Of a stretch of 64,000 nucleotides of DNA, positions 51,998-60,917 are shown in pieces (position 1 is the stretch's first letter; the number at the start of each line of letters is the position of its first letter). The stretch is from positions 11,622-75,621 of the forward strand of contig CBINGY010000018.1 in NCBI GenBank assembly GCA_966250325.1, given 5' to 3'. This stretch comes from Jiulongibacter sp966250325 (GTDB lineage Bacteria; Bacteroidota; Bacteroidia; Cytophagales; Spirosomataceae). The notes under the pieces are model-generated. The model did not search any database, was not told where the DNA came from, and was given only the letters and a program-made list of their open reading frames with translations. The translations under genes and the position numbers were made by a program.

Positions 51998-52006
51998 CTT
52001 GTTATC

Positions 52007-52468
52007 CTAAAGGTTTTCCAGATAGGCTTCCATATTACCCACGGTCTGATTCAGTCCATCAATGGCTCCCACGGCTTTCACGGTTTCCAGGAATACTTCC
52101 TTCGATTCAAAAATCATGTGCCATCGAAGGTTCGTTCTGTTTCCCTCCGGCTCAAAAGTGACAATGGATCGAAACCGGGGCTTCCCGAGATGTTCATAGG
52201 AAAAGGTTTTCAATGGCTCAATCTCAAAGAATTTGAAATGGGTATCCCAGGTTTGTCCATCCGGCCCGTCCATGACAAAAAGCCAGTCGCCCTCCGATCT
52301 CAAATCCATTTTTGAAATTGTAATGGTAAATCCATTTGGTCCCCACCAATTCTGAATATGTTCGGGTTTGGCAAAAACTTCCCAAACCTTTTCTACCGGG
52401 TGATTCAAAACCCTTGTCAATATAATCTCCCTGTCAGAAGTATCTCCTGTAAATGGCATGCTATTCAT
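52007..52468 (-). CDS. SRPBCC/AHSA1-family protein, copy 1 of the cluster
   Basis: About 153 residues: RVLNHPVEKVWEVFAKPEHIQNWWGPNGFT, KMDLRSEGDWLFVMDGPDGQ and FFEIEPLKTFSYEHL. The ATG at 52468 overlaps the ArsR stop codon by 8 bp, a translational coupling; ATG at 52459 is an alternative. First of four paralogues. Confidence 0.87.
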   Translation of the reverse strand: MNSMPFTGDTSDREIILTRVLNHPVEKVWEVFAKPEHIQNWWGPNGFTITISKMDLRSEGDWLFVMDGPDGQTWDTHFKFFEIEPLKTFSYEHLGKPRFRSIVTFEPEGNRTNLRWHMIFESKEVFLETVKAVGAIDGLNQTVGNMEAYLENL

Positions 52469-52784
52469 TTTCTTTAAGTTTATCCAGATACGCTTCCAGG
52501 GCATCGAGTTTCTGCTCCCAGAATTGCTTGTATTGTTTAATCCATTGATTTACCTCAGATAGCTGATCGAGTTTGGCTTCGCAGATTCGCTCTCTGCCTT
52601 TCTGTTGAATCACCACCAGGCCACATTCTGTCAATATTTTAATATGCAGAGATACTGCCTGTCTGCTCATGGCAAAGTTTTCTGCCAGGGCATTCACATT
52701 CTGCGGCTCTTTGGCCACCATACCAATAATTTGCCTTCTCGTGGGGTCGGCTATCGCCTGAAATACATCTCTTCTCGCTTCCAT
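52461..52784 (-). CDS. ArsR-family winged-helix regulator
   Basis: 107 residues. DVFQAIADPTRRQIIGMVAKEPQNVNALAENFAMSRQAVSLHIKILTECGLVVIQQKGRERI is the helix-turn-helix with wing; the tail LEAYLDKLKENE helps dimerise. No metal-binding CxC motif, so it probably senses an organic ligand, as is common for regulators linked to SRPBCC genes. ATG at 52784 lies 18 bp after the -7 element. It likely represses its own operon through the two palindromes upstream. Confidence 0.88.
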   Translation of the reverse strand: MEARRDVFQAIADPTRRQIIGMVAKEPQNVNALAENFAMSRQAVSLHIKILTECGLVVIQQKGRERICEAKLDQLSEVNQWIKQYKQFWEQKLDALEAYLDKLKENE

Positions 52785-52786
52785 AC

Positions 52787-52833
52787 GCAAGTATTTACTT
52801 GCAAATATAAACGCAAGCAAATACTTGCACAAA
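52787..52833 (-). promoter_or_regulatory. Promoter and twin operator of the arsR-SRPBCC operon
   Basis: On the minus strand TTTG (52830-52833) and TATATTTG (52802-52809) are 20 bp apart. Two palindromes cover the region: GCAAGTATTTACTTGC (52787-52802) between start site and ATG, and GCAAGCAAATACTTGC (52813-52828) in the -33/-7 spacer. Their centres are 26 bp apart. A repressor bound here would block the promoter, so autoregulation by ArsR is likely. Confidence 0.72.
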
Positions 52834-52881
52834 TAAATTGAGAGAAAGTTTGGCATCCCAGGTCTTAACGGATACTCAAAC

Positions 52882-54099
52882 CTACTTCACGACGAAAAGG
52901 AAGTCTTTGTTATAGATGGTAATGTAGAGGGGGTAATTTTTTCCCAGCTTGTTGTAGTCGGCGTTTGCCTTGCTCAGCCGGTGTTTGGTAACTCTCGCCT
53001 GAACCCGGTAAGTACCAGCTTCAGGAAGTTTTGCCTTTAAAGCATAACTCCGCTCTTCACCGGGCTTCATGTTATTGTCCGATAATTTTTTAGCTTCCGG
53101 ATACCATTGCCATTCTTCTCCGATCCGGAAGGTGTTAATGGCTATGACCGAGCCTTTTTCATTGATTAATTTCAATTCGGTCAAAATAAAACGCTCCGGA
53201 TCACCCGAAGGCACTTTATGACCCGCATTCGCATTCTTCAGGCGAAATACAAAGTCCAGCATTTCACCCGCTTTATATTCTCCTTTCATTTTGGGTTCGG
53301 CAAACTCGAGTCCATTCAACATCTTCGTTTGAACGGTGTCAAATTTTGGGATGCCCGAACCCGGAAACCAGTGACGATGGCTCAGCCGTGGCTCATAACC
53401 AGATACAATAGCCCGGGTTACTTCCGGCATGTGACAGCTCTTGCAGTTTTTCTCCGGATAAAAAGGACCAGCCTTCCATTCGTCGCCGGTTTCGAAGGTG
53501 CAGGCCAGTGTTGGGGTAATTACGGCATTGGCATTATGGCAGCCTATACACAGGTTTTCACTGAGTAATTCAGGTGCTTTTTTGACGGGATGCGGAGCCA
53601 GCTGAGTACCGGTAGGGCCTATGATTTCGTTGTTGCGTACGTGGCAACTGGCACAGGTGATTCCTTCCTTCTGTAAAATGGGGTCAAAGTGCGGGTTTTT
53701 CTCTTTTACCGGCCGGTAAATGTCATTATTGATCAATCCGGTAACGATATATTCCTGTTGATTCTGCAAAGGAATGTGGCAGTTGATGCACATGAACGGA
53801 CTACTCTCTTTTCCGAGTTCGGCCTGAAACTGGAGATCCGTCCAGGCGTGTGCATGGGTAGATAATTTCCATTCTTCGTAATGTTCCTGATGACAGGTGC
53901 CGCAATCCTCGGCCTTTAAAGACACCAGACCAGCCGGAACTTCCTGATTGGGTACCGCAAAATCCCAGGAGTTGGTAAGAGGTGTGATCACTTCTTTCTC
54001 TCTGAAAAAAACCGCGTAGATGGCGGCAGAGAGAAAAATAAGTACGGCCAGAAGAATCAGAATTGGTTTTTTCAAGGACAAGGAGTTTGATCCGCACAA
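52882..54099 (-). CDS. Five-heme c-type cytochrome, membrane-anchored
   Basis: About 405 residues, one N-terminal membrane segment (PILILLAVLIFLSAAIYAVF), then five CxxCH heme sites: CGTCH, CINCH, CASCH, CIGCH and CKSCH, with a C-terminal beta domain (RLKNANAGHKVPSGDPERFIL). The overall plan resembles cytochrome c554/multiheme oxidoreductases. No ATG is present in frame between the preceding stop and the membrane segment, so a TTG start at 54099 (or another TTG just after it) is used. Function: electron transfer to an unknown partner. Confidence 0.85.
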   Translation of the reverse strand: MCGSNSLSLKKPILILLAVLIFLSAAIYAVFFREKEVITPLTNSWDFAVPNQEVPAGLVSLKAEDCGTCHQEHYEEWKLSTHAHAWTDLQFQAELGKESSPFMCINCHIPLQNQQEYIVTGLINNDIYRPVKEKNPHFDPILQKEGITCASCHVRNNEIIGPTGTQLAPHPVKKAPELLSENLCIGCHNANAVITPTLACTFETGDEWKAGPFYPEKNCKSCHMPEVTRAIVSGYEPRLSHRHWFPGSGIPKFDTVQTKMLNGLEFAEPKMKGEYKAGEMLDFVFRLKNANAGHKVPSGDPERFILTELKLINEKGSVIAINTFRIGEEWQWYPEAKKLSDNNMKPGEERSYALKAKLPEAGTYRVQARVTKHRLSKANADYNKLGKNYPLYITIYNKDFLFVVK

Positions 54100-54150
54100 A
54101 ACTACTATCCCCAGAACAAACAGCAGGTGATAAAAGTTACGGCAGGCGTC

Positions 54151-54450
54151 TTAATCCTTCCGCATGGCATTGGGCATGCTTTCTACGGGAGTCAGTTTGG
54201 TTACCATAACCGAATCACGATGAGGCTCCGGCTTAACTATAGGCATTAAAAATCCCTCAGCGATGACAGGCCCGGTTCGTTGAATATTTCGACGGCCCGG
54301 CTGAAAGCTCATTGCGGGCGTATGCCGCCCTGGTAATTCTTCCAGTCGATTTCCTCTTTCAGACAAAAGCTGAGGTTTTCTGCTGTAGGGTACCTGAGCC
54401 ACTAAGGGGCACGAGGCAAGAAACAAAACGAGGACAAGGTAGATTTTCAT
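54151..54450 (-). CDS. Small secreted hypothetical protein
   Basis: 99 residues with a signal peptide (MKIYLVLVLFLASCPLVAQ) and a basic, proline-rich mature part (YSRKPQLLSERGNRLEELPGRHTP). No family recognised. It precedes the cytochrome on the same strand by 51 bp and is in the same frame, with a TAA between them. Confidence 0.65.
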   Translation of the reverse strand: MKIYLVLVLFLASCPLVAQVPYSRKPQLLSERGNRLEELPGRHTPAMSFQPGRRNIQRTGPVIAEGFLMPIVKPEPHRDSVMVTKLTPVESMPNAMRKD

Positions 54451-54508
54451 TGGATATTTTTTGAAAAGCTAGAAACTCTGTACCCTCAAAGCAAGCTATT
54501 TAACATTT

Positions 54509-55177
54509 TTAACCTGCCTCATTCAGAAAATCACCCAAAGGTTTCAGGGCCGCATATACCTCGGCACAGTGCTCCAGAAAGTCGGGCGATGTTACTAGCT
54601 TATCACTCACCTGGTGCGTAGCCAGAAAACTTTTCTTTTTAAGCAATTCGATAAACGGATGATCTTCCGGGTATCCTTTAGGCATCTTTTTCAGACTTTC
54701 GCCTTCCAGTTCTCCAAAGTATTTTTTGAAAGGATCGTTTGAAATGATGGCTGTCAAAGCCGCTCCGTTGTAATCAATTTCCTGACGGATATTTTTCAGC
54801 CAGTCGCCCTCCGGCATATACGCTCCACCCGCCAGCATGCTTTCACCCGGCCCAATGTGAAAATAATACCCTGATTTGGTGTGTATGTCTGATTTTTTGT
54901 GAGCCATGGTAATATGAGCTCCCATGTGTGTTTTGTAGGGCGATTTATCCTTTGAAAAACGTACATCACGGTAAATTCGGAACACCGTGCTTTTGGCCGT
55001 GTGATGAGCAATAGAAGGATCAAAAGTGGCAATTCGTTTGATAAGCTCATCTACGAATTCTTCAAAATTGGCCTTTGCCTGTTCATACCTTTTCTTGTTT
55101 TCTGCAAACCATTCTTTGGTGTTGTTGGTTTTCAGATCTTTTAAGAATTGCAGGGTTTCTACGGAAAGTGTTACCAT
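54509..55177 (-). CDS. DUF2461 (TIGR02453-type) protein
   Basis: 222 residues. ETLQFLKDLKTNNTKEWFAENKKRYEQAKANFEEFVDELI and FRIYRDVRFSKDKSPYKTHMGAHI, YYFHIGPGESMLAGGAYMPEGDWL are the family landmarks. Function unknown; widely conserved in Bacteroidota. Confidence 0.88.
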   Translation of the reverse strand: MVTLSVETLQFLKDLKTNNTKEWFAENKKRYEQAKANFEEFVDELIKRIATFDPSIAHHTAKSTVFRIYRDVRFSKDKSPYKTHMGAHITMAHKKSDIHTKSGYYFHIGPGESMLAGGAYMPEGDWLKNIRQEIDYNGAALTAIISNDPFKKYFGELEGESLKKMPKGYPEDHPFIELLKKKSFLATHQVSDKLVTSPDFLEHCAEVYAALKPLGDFLNEAG

Positions 55178-55249
55178 ATTTTCTTGTAAATTATTGACCC
55201 GAATCTATCACCTTTTTTAAATCATTCCTGCTACTATATGGAGCAATCC

Positions 55250-56029
55250 TTAAAGAATTCCCAGACGGGTGAAAATTACTTTGGAAGAAAGTGCTGCCAC
55301 TACGTTAACTCCCAGACTTATCAGAAAGGCCGGCCCCACTCCCATCACAGGTAAGGCATATACCAGTGAAAGCAAAAAAGTAGCAAACCCCACCACACCC
55401 GTATACATGCCAATGAGTGTAAGCCTTACCTGCTGCATTCCCTGACCGAAATGTGTAAAGACTGCCAATACGGCTGTAATCACCGGAAAGGGAGTGAGAA
55501 TGCCGCTCCAGGTAGGTCCCAGCACCTGAGCCGAATAGGTAAGCAAAAGTACGAACCCCGTGATCATGAGCATTCTGAGCCCGATTTCAAACGGTATAGG
55601 TTTGCCCGTTTGAGAACCCGACTGCTGTACTTTGGGAAAAAAGCGTAGGGAGAGTACAATCATCCCCAGGAGGATAAAAAACCAGGCTATCGCCGGGAAA
55701 AACGGAATCAGAAACTTCAAAACTACTCCTGCCGCCAGACAGACCAGCATGGAAATAAGCAAAGTAGGTGCGGCCTTGAATCGCTGCCCTGCCACAACAT
55801 ACACCATACAGAAACCCAGCCAGTAAATGAGCCCGGCCATCACTCCGGCTAATGATTGATAGGCAAAATCTTTCCCTTGTTCCAGAGCTATAAAAAATAA
55901 AACGCCCCCTCCTACCCAGGGCATACCGGCTATCACGCCGCCGATCACATTTCCCCACCTGCGGCTTATGAGTGTCACCACCGCTATGATAAACGGCATG
56001 AGGGTTATTTTTAACCAGAATGTATCCAT
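55250..56029 (-). CDS. Eight-helix membrane protein of unknown function
   Basis: 259 residues with about eight membrane segments in two similar halves: VVTLISRRWGNVIGGVIAGMPWVGGGVLFF in the first and YSAQVLGPTWSGILTPFPVITAVLAVFTHF in the second. The repeated G-x-x-x-G-x-x-P-F/W pattern recalls the small GlpM/DUF3147 membrane proteins in duplicate. Its role cannot be stated. Confidence 0.75.
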   Translation of the reverse strand: MDTFWLKITLMPFIIAVVTLISRRWGNVIGGVIAGMPWVGGGVLFFIALEQGKDFAYQSLAGVMAGLIYWLGFCMVYVVAGQRFKAAPTLLISMLVCLAAGVVLKFLIPFFPAIAWFFILLGMIVLSLRFFPKVQQSGSQTGKPIPFEIGLRMLMITGFVLLLTYSAQVLGPTWSGILTPFPVITAVLAVFTHFGQGMQQVRLTLIGMYTGVVGFATFLLSLVYALPVMGVGPAFLISLGVNVVAALSSKVIFTRLGIL

Positions 56030-56107
56030 GAAGCAAAGATGCCGAAAATATACAAATCACGCCCTCCAGGCTTTGGCGATAGGGAAACAACGGGATGATA
56101 ATCTAGC

Positions 56108-57343
56108 TCACGATCTTCCGGAAGCCTTTTTTCTGGACTGAAAACGTCTTCCCTGACTACCGTTTCTGCCGGGTCGCTGCGAACTTTGAACGGGTGCCTG
56201 CTTTTCAGACTCTGAAGGCTCAAAACCCATCATAGCCTCCGTTTCAATTTTAATTCCCAACAGTTTCTCAATTCCTCTCAGAAAAGGCAATTCATCGGCA
56301 CTTACCAGCGAGATGGCTTCTCCACTGGCTCCTGCCCTGCCTGTACGGCCTATGCGGTGCACGTAATCTTCCGGAACATTCGGTAACTCGAAATTAATCA
56401 CATGAGGAAGCAAAGGAATATCCAGCCCACGGGCCGCAATATCTGTGGCTACCAGAGTGCTTATGGCCCCGCTTTTGAAATCGGTCAGAGCCTTGGTGCG
56501 GGCATTCTGCGTTTTATTACCGTGTATGGCTGCAGACGTGATATTGGCTTTCTGTAATTTCTGGGCCAGGCGGTTTGCCCCGTGTTTGGTTCGGGTAAAG
56601 ATGAGTACCTGATGCCAGTTCCCTTCCCAGATAAGTTTTATAGCCAGTTCGGTTTTCTTAGAGGCATCTACGCGGTACACCTTCTGATCTACCCGCTCTG
56701 CCGTGGTATTTTCGGGAGCCGCGGCCACCGTGGCCGGATTTCTCAAAAAACCCGAAGCCAATTCCTTGATGGGTCCCGAGAAGGTGGCTGAAAACAACAT
56801 GTTCTGCTTCCGGTTGGGCAGTAAGGTTAGAATGCGGCGAATATCCCGCACAAATCCCATATCCAGCATGCGGTCTGCTTCATCAAGTACCAGGTATTCT
56901 ACCTGAGTCAACGTAAGTAGTTTCTGCGACTGAAGATCCAATAAACGACCGGGAGTAGCTATTAAGATATCAACTCCCTGACGCAGGCGGGCCACCTGTG
57001 CGGTTTGCTTCACGCCACCAAAAATCACCGCTGCCTCCAGATTACTGTAAGAGGCGTATTCCTTGATTTCATCATATACCTGTGCCGCCAGCTCACGGGT
57101 AGGCGTAAGGATTAATGCCCTTATGGGTCTTCTTTTGGTTATGGGCTCTGCTGAGAGCAACTGAAGCAAAGGCAAAGCAAAACCGGCGGTTTTTCCGGTT
57201 CCTGTCTGGGCTGAAGCCAGTACATCACGACCGGATAAAATGACAGGGATGGCTTTTTGCTGAATAACCGAAGGTGTGGTGTAGCCTTTATCATGAATAG
57301 CCTTCAGAAAGATTTCATTGAGGCCTAAATTTTCGAATGTCAT
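56108..57343 (-). CDS. DEAD-box RNA helicase (RhlE-like)
   Basis: 411 residues. The Q motif and F-x-x-L start MTFENLGLNEIFLKAIHDKGYTTPSVIQQKAIP, Walker A AQTGTGKTAG, PTRELAAQ, VLDEADRML, SAT in LFSATF, and the C-terminal ARGLDIP and HRIGRTGRAG are all present, followed by a short basic tail (SRKKASGRS). It unwinds RNA duplexes in ribosome or mRNA metabolism. ATG at 57343 is set by the -7 element 42 bp upstream. Confidence 0.96.
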   Translation of the reverse strand: MTFENLGLNEIFLKAIHDKGYTTPSVIQQKAIPVILSGRDVLASAQTGTGKTAGFALPLLQLLSAEPITKRRPIRALILTPTRELAAQVYDEIKEYASYSNLEAAVIFGGVKQTAQVARLRQGVDILIATPGRLLDLQSQKLLTLTQVEYLVLDEADRMLDMGFVRDIRRILTLLPNRKQNMLFSATFSGPIKELASGFLRNPATVAAAPENTTAERVDQKVYRVDASKKTELAIKLIWEGNWHQVLIFTRTKHGANRLAQKLQKANITSAAIHGNKTQNARTKALTDFKSGAISTLVATDIAARGLDIPLLPHVINFELPNVPEDYVHRIGRTGRAGASGEAISLVSADELPFLRGIEKLLGIKIETEAMMGFEPSESEKQAPVQSSQRPGRNGSQGRRFQSRKKASGRS

Positions 57344-57385
57344 AGATCTAATTTGTGAGGAGCATGGATTGCCCTCTGTAAACCG

Positions 57386-57393
57386 CAAAGGTA
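57386..57393 (-). promoter_or_regulatory. -7 promoter element of the helicase gene
   Basis: TACCTTTG on the minus strand, perfect TAnnTTTG, 42 bp upstream of the helicase ATG. Confidence 0.65.
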
Positions 57394-57455
57394 CGTTTAT
57401 TTTACGGGATTACTTTATTCCCTCAAAAACCCGGCCTGATTGGTCAAAACCCGAA

Positions 57456-57490
57456 CAAAAAGAAGCGGGACCCCAAAAAGGACCCCGCTC
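57456..57490 (-). terminator. Terminator of the PAP2-barrel operon
   Basis: On the minus strand AGCGGG (57484-57489) pairs with CCCGCT (57464-57469) over a T-rich loop, followed by TCTTTTT. It lies about 40 bp after the PAP2 gene stop codon. Confidence 0.62.
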
Positions 57491-57527
57491 TGTGTATTAG
57501 TACATGGAAAAGTTGAAAAAGGCTCGT

Positions 57528-59057
57528 TTAATCGGCTCCGTCGGTACGGGCACGATCAAGGGTATATTCGGCTACATCGCGTCCCTGCTCGGTACCCACC
57601 GTGGCGTCAAAACTCCAGTGGATTCCCGCATAAATACGGCTCATGGCTGCTTCCTCGGCCCAGGCTCTCATTTGTGAGGCTTCTTCCGGGAATAAGTAGG
57701 CAATGATTTCTCCGGCTGCGGCAGAAAACACACTGTGACCGCTGGTATAACTCGGGAAATTGGGGGTTCCCACGATGGTTTGAAATCCTTTGATCAACTG
57801 AATGGGTCTGGGATAATGATAGTAATATTTCGTATCCCAGCAGGCGATTCCTGCATCTTCCACAGCCATATTGAGATAGGCCAGAACCCTCGCAGATCGT
57901 ACAGGACTGAGCCGGTGCTTCACAATTAACTCTTTCGCAATCTTATTCCAGTGGCCGGGTGGGGTCCATTTACCCAGACCGTCTTCCCAGTAATTGGCAA
58001 TGCGGCGGTACATTTCATTCATGCTGTCTGAGTAATTCTGAAGCATCTTAAATTCTTCTTTCATTTCATCGGTGCCCAGAGCAGGCGGCGGACCGGGACG
58101 CACTAATTCGACATTCGGAACACTCCACATTTTCACTTTGCCAAAGGCCGGAGTAAGCCCTACCGGCCTCACAGGCACTTCCTGATTATCCCACGACCAC
58201 CCAAACTTCTGAAAGGCCGCATTTTTAATGGAATCGGATACCGCTTTGGAGGATTGAGCCTTACTCATTCCATCTCCCGAAGCCCGTTGCAGGGCTATGG
58301 CCGCTACCTCTTTCCCAATTTTCACCCCGGCATCCAGATCACTTTGCACGGCATTGCCGCTCAACCGGATACTTTCCAGATGTTCATCTGCCACAGATTT
58401 GATGTATTCCACTTCATTGGGAAACATCACCGAAAGTATGGCTCTGGAGGCTTCTGCAATCACCGCTCCGTCTGAGGGATAAGAGGGCAGATCACTGTCT
58501 TCGTACGCATTCGAAATATCACTCAGGGTTTTGTAAGGAGCAGGTCGGTTGTACTGGTACTTGTACTTCCAGGCCAGTATGAGTCCGTCAAACTGAGCCA
58601 CGGATAAGTACGCCAACGCCCGGCTGGCATACGGTGGGTGAGCAAACGGAAAAAGAGGAGGACCTGCAGGATTGGCCGGCGTAGGCAAGGTATACGTGCC
58701 GTCATCGTTCGGGCCTGGGATCAGGTTATATTTGGCGATCAGTTCTATGGCCACCTCGTTCCAGCGGGTAGTAGGATTGCTGGTCCAGTGCGTAATGGCC
58801 TCTTTTTGATCTTTGGTAAGCGAAGTTTGATCCGCCTTCAGTTCATTGAGTTCCTGCTGGTAGGCCGCCGAATTGACCGCCTCGGGGGCCGGAACCGTTA
58901 CGGAGGATACATCCAATACGGTTTTCCAGGTACCTGCATCGGCATCCAGATCTTCAAACGCATAGCTGCGGTACTCCAGTTTGGTGGGCAGATCCCTTTC
59001 ACACGACAGCACAGCTGCCAGGGCCGCAAAGCATACGATAATATAGAGCTTTTTCAT
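57528..59057 (-). CDS. PAP2/vanadium-haloperoxidase-like lipoprotein
   Basis: 509 residues with lipobox LSCE (about Cys19). The C-terminal half has the PAP2 phosphate/vanadate site: KYYYHYPRPIQ, PSYTSGHSVFSAA and SRIYAGIHWSFDATVG, with arginine, histidines and lysine-like positions of vanadium haloperoxidases. The N-terminal half repeats part of it in a decayed form (YQYNRPAPYK, LPSYPSDGAVIAEAS), so the protein looks like a duplicated fold with one active site. It may be a phosphatase or haloperoxidase at the outer surface. Last gene of a three-gene operon. Confidence 0.85.
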   Translation of the reverse strand: MKKLYIIVCFAALAAVLSCERDLPTKLEYRSYAFEDLDADAGTWKTVLDVSSVTVPAPEAVNSAAYQQELNELKADQTSLTKDQKEAITHWTSNPTTRWNEVAIELIAKYNLIPGPNDDGTYTLPTPANPAGPPLFPFAHPPYASRALAYLSVAQFDGLILAWKYKYQYNRPAPYKTLSDISNAYEDSDLPSYPSDGAVIAEASRAILSVMFPNEVEYIKSVADEHLESIRLSGNAVQSDLDAGVKIGKEVAAIALQRASGDGMSKAQSSKAVSDSIKNAAFQKFGWSWDNQEVPVRPVGLTPAFGKVKMWSVPNVELVRPGPPPALGTDEMKEEFKMLQNYSDSMNEMYRRIANYWEDGLGKWTPPGHWNKIAKELIVKHRLSPVRSARVLAYLNMAVEDAGIACWDTKYYYHYPRPIQLIKGFQTIVGTPNFPSYTSGHSVFSAAAGEIIAYLFPEEASQMRAWAEEAAMSRIYAGIHWSFDATVGTEQGRDVAEYTLDRARTDGAD

Positions 59058-60058
59058 GGTTGATTCTTAGGTTTTACGTAATAAAACTGATAGGTAATGC
59101 CCAGGCTTGTAGCATTCATTTTACCGGTATTTCTGCCGGCCAGTACCCGGCTGTGAGTAGCCACCACGCCAAATCCTTTCAGAAACTTCTTCGGATAATA
59201 CTGTGCCAGCAAACCTGCCTGTGTCATCTCGGTTTTATTGGTGGGCTGCGGAGCATTGTAAGCACGGATGTCGTCTCCGCTGGTACTCTGCATTCTGCTC
59301 AGATTGGCTTCTACACGCAGAGCACTTTTAAACAGCCAGGCACCCAGTACTCCGTTCAACTGAAAAGCACTTGGCACATCCATCCAGGAGGTGTAATAGG
59401 CTCCGTTGTTATAATAGAAATCACGCTCTGCTTCCGTGTAGCCCCGCCAGAGGTACGCACCCGAAACCCTGGCATAGGCACCAGACTTCATTTGATATTG
59501 AACAATGCCCCGGTAAGACCATTCGGGAGCACCGAATCCCAGACTATATGGCATATAATCGGATAAGTAATTCGTCATAGGCGTGGAAAAACCAAGGGTA
59601 CCCAAAACCGCCAGGCGGTTACCCGCCATTTCCTTATCCACAAACGCATATTTAGCCGCCAGGCCCAGATCCTGGAAACCTTTCACGCCAATGAGATGTC
59701 CTCCGTTCGGTTGAGAAGAGCCCGTCTGAACAAAGGGTGCGGCTACATAGAGGTTAAGCCGGGGAAGCACTCCCACAGCCGCCATGGGCATAACCACCGA
59801 CCGGTTTACTGTAGCAATGGTCTCATTAAAGCGAAGTTTGCTTCCTTCCCAATACTGGTCAAACTGACCACTGCTGTAATTTAGTAAGATACACGCTTCG
59901 CGGTTATTCATCAAAATAGCGTCATCGGGAGTTTGGGCATTTGCCCCTAGCGACAGGAACAAACCCACCGCCACAAAAAGAAAATTACGGATATAGGTAT
60001 ACGGGGATGCGTCCGGTCCATACCGGAGATCACACGCACCCCAATTGATACGTTTCAT
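59054..60058 (-). CDS. Outer-membrane beta-barrel protein
   Basis: 334 residues with an N-terminal hydrophobic signal (IRNFLFVAVGLFLSLGANAQ after a short leader) and a beta-rich mature part ending GITYQFYYV with repeating aromatic/polar pattern. It resembles transporters of the phenol-degradation channel type. It overlaps the PAP2 gene by 4 bp (ATGA type), so the two are translated together. The true start could be downstream of the ATG at 60058 because the leader before the signal is long. Confidence 0.75.
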   Translation of the reverse strand: MKRINWGACDLRYGPDASPYTYIRNFLFVAVGLFLSLGANAQTPDDAILMNNREACILLNYSSGQFDQYWEGSKLRFNETIATVNRSVVMPMAAVGVLPRLNLYVAAPFVQTGSSQPNGGHLIGVKGFQDLGLAAKYAFVDKEMAGNRLAVLGTLGFSTPMTNYLSDYMPYSLGFGAPEWSYRGIVQYQMKSGAYARVSGAYLWRGYTEAERDFYYNNGAYYTSWMDVPSAFQLNGVLGAWLFKSALRVEANLSRMQSTSGDDIRAYNAPQPTNKTEMTQAGLLAQYYPKKFLKGFGVVATHSRVLAGRNTGKMNATSLGITYQFYYVKPKNQP

Positions 60059-60171
60059 ACGAGTTGATTTTTTGATTTAATTCTGAAAAAGGCCAGAGAA
60101 TGACCAGATAAATGCCCGTAGTTCTTCCCTCTCAGGAAAACCGATGGAAAGACAAACACAGGCCCGAAGGA

Positions 60172-60723
60172 TCAGATTAAATCGGGAGGAGGGGCGAGTG
60201 TACCCGTAAGTGCACTCTGGTAGAAATTACAGAAAGGAGGAAAAGTAACGGACAGTTTCCCGGGATCATCCACAAGGCCCTGAAAATGGAATACGGGCTG
60301 CACCCGGAAATAATCGATACGTAATAACTTCGAAATCAATGTGCCGGAAGATCCCGGGGATTGATCCTTTGTTGTGGAGTCCTCAAAATGATCAGAGAGC
60401 AAATTGAATATTTCCCGGGCATTGGTGTTTTCCAGATAGGTGACGTAGAGCGTATCCATTTCATACCGTTTACTTACAACGGTATAAAAATGATCCCCAT
60501 CCTGAAATAAGCCGTCCTCTTCGAGCGTCGTATTCCAGTTCTCGGCATAGGGCAAAGCGATGGGTATCTTAAGTACAAGTTCATTGCCCGCATGAGCCTG
60601 ATCAAACACCGATGAAGTAACCAGCCGCTCCTCCTGATTCAACTGGAAAACAAGATAAAGCGGCAACAGTGTACTTACTGTTACGGCCATCATGCCCAAT
60701 AGAAAGATGCTTAGTTTTTTCAA
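60172..60723 (-). CDS. Secreted or membrane-anchored hypothetical protein
   Basis: 183 residues. A hydrophobic N-terminal segment (MKKLSIFLLGMMAVTVSTLLPLYLVF) is followed by a beta-rich region with VLKIPIALPYAENWNTTLEEDGLFQDGDHFYTVVSKRYEMDTLYVTY. No family recognised. First gene of the operon with the barrel and PAP2 genes, 113 bp upstream of the barrel gene; own promoter. Confidence 0.7.
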   Translation of the reverse strand: MKKLSIFLLGMMAVTVSTLLPLYLVFQLNQEERLVTSSVFDQAHAGNELVLKIPIALPYAENWNTTLEEDGLFQDGDHFYTVVSKRYEMDTLYVTYLENTNAREIFNLLSDHFEDSTTKDQSPGSSGTLISKLLRIDYFRVQPVFHFQGLVDDPGKLSVTFPPFCNFYQSALTGTLAPPPDLI

Positions 60724-60754
60724 CTTAAGGTTGGGTTAACCGGGTATTCGACTT

Positions 60755-60786
60755 CAAATGTAAGCAAGAAATATGACATTCCTCAA
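60755..60786 (-). promoter_or_regulatory. Promoter of the three-gene PAP2 operon
   Basis: TTG (60784-60786) and TACATTTG (60755-60762) on the minus strand are 21 bp apart, matching the -33/-7 pattern. It lies 32 bp upstream of the first gene. Confidence 0.66.
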
Positions 60787-60892
60787 GTTTTCACTTCAGG
60801 CAATGCGGCGGTGATGGCGTATCCGGCCTTTTTCCTGCCGAAAATTAACGTAAGCGAAACTTCCCTTTCAGCCTTCGATACCAAGAAAAATG

Positions 60893-60900
60893 TAGCTTTG
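60893..60900 (+). promoter_or_regulatory. -7 promoter element of the MFS gene
   Basis: TAGCTTTG, perfect TAnnTTTG, 17 bp before the TTG start codon at 60918. Confidence 0.62.
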
Positions 60901-60917
60901 AGCCTTACTTAGTTATT

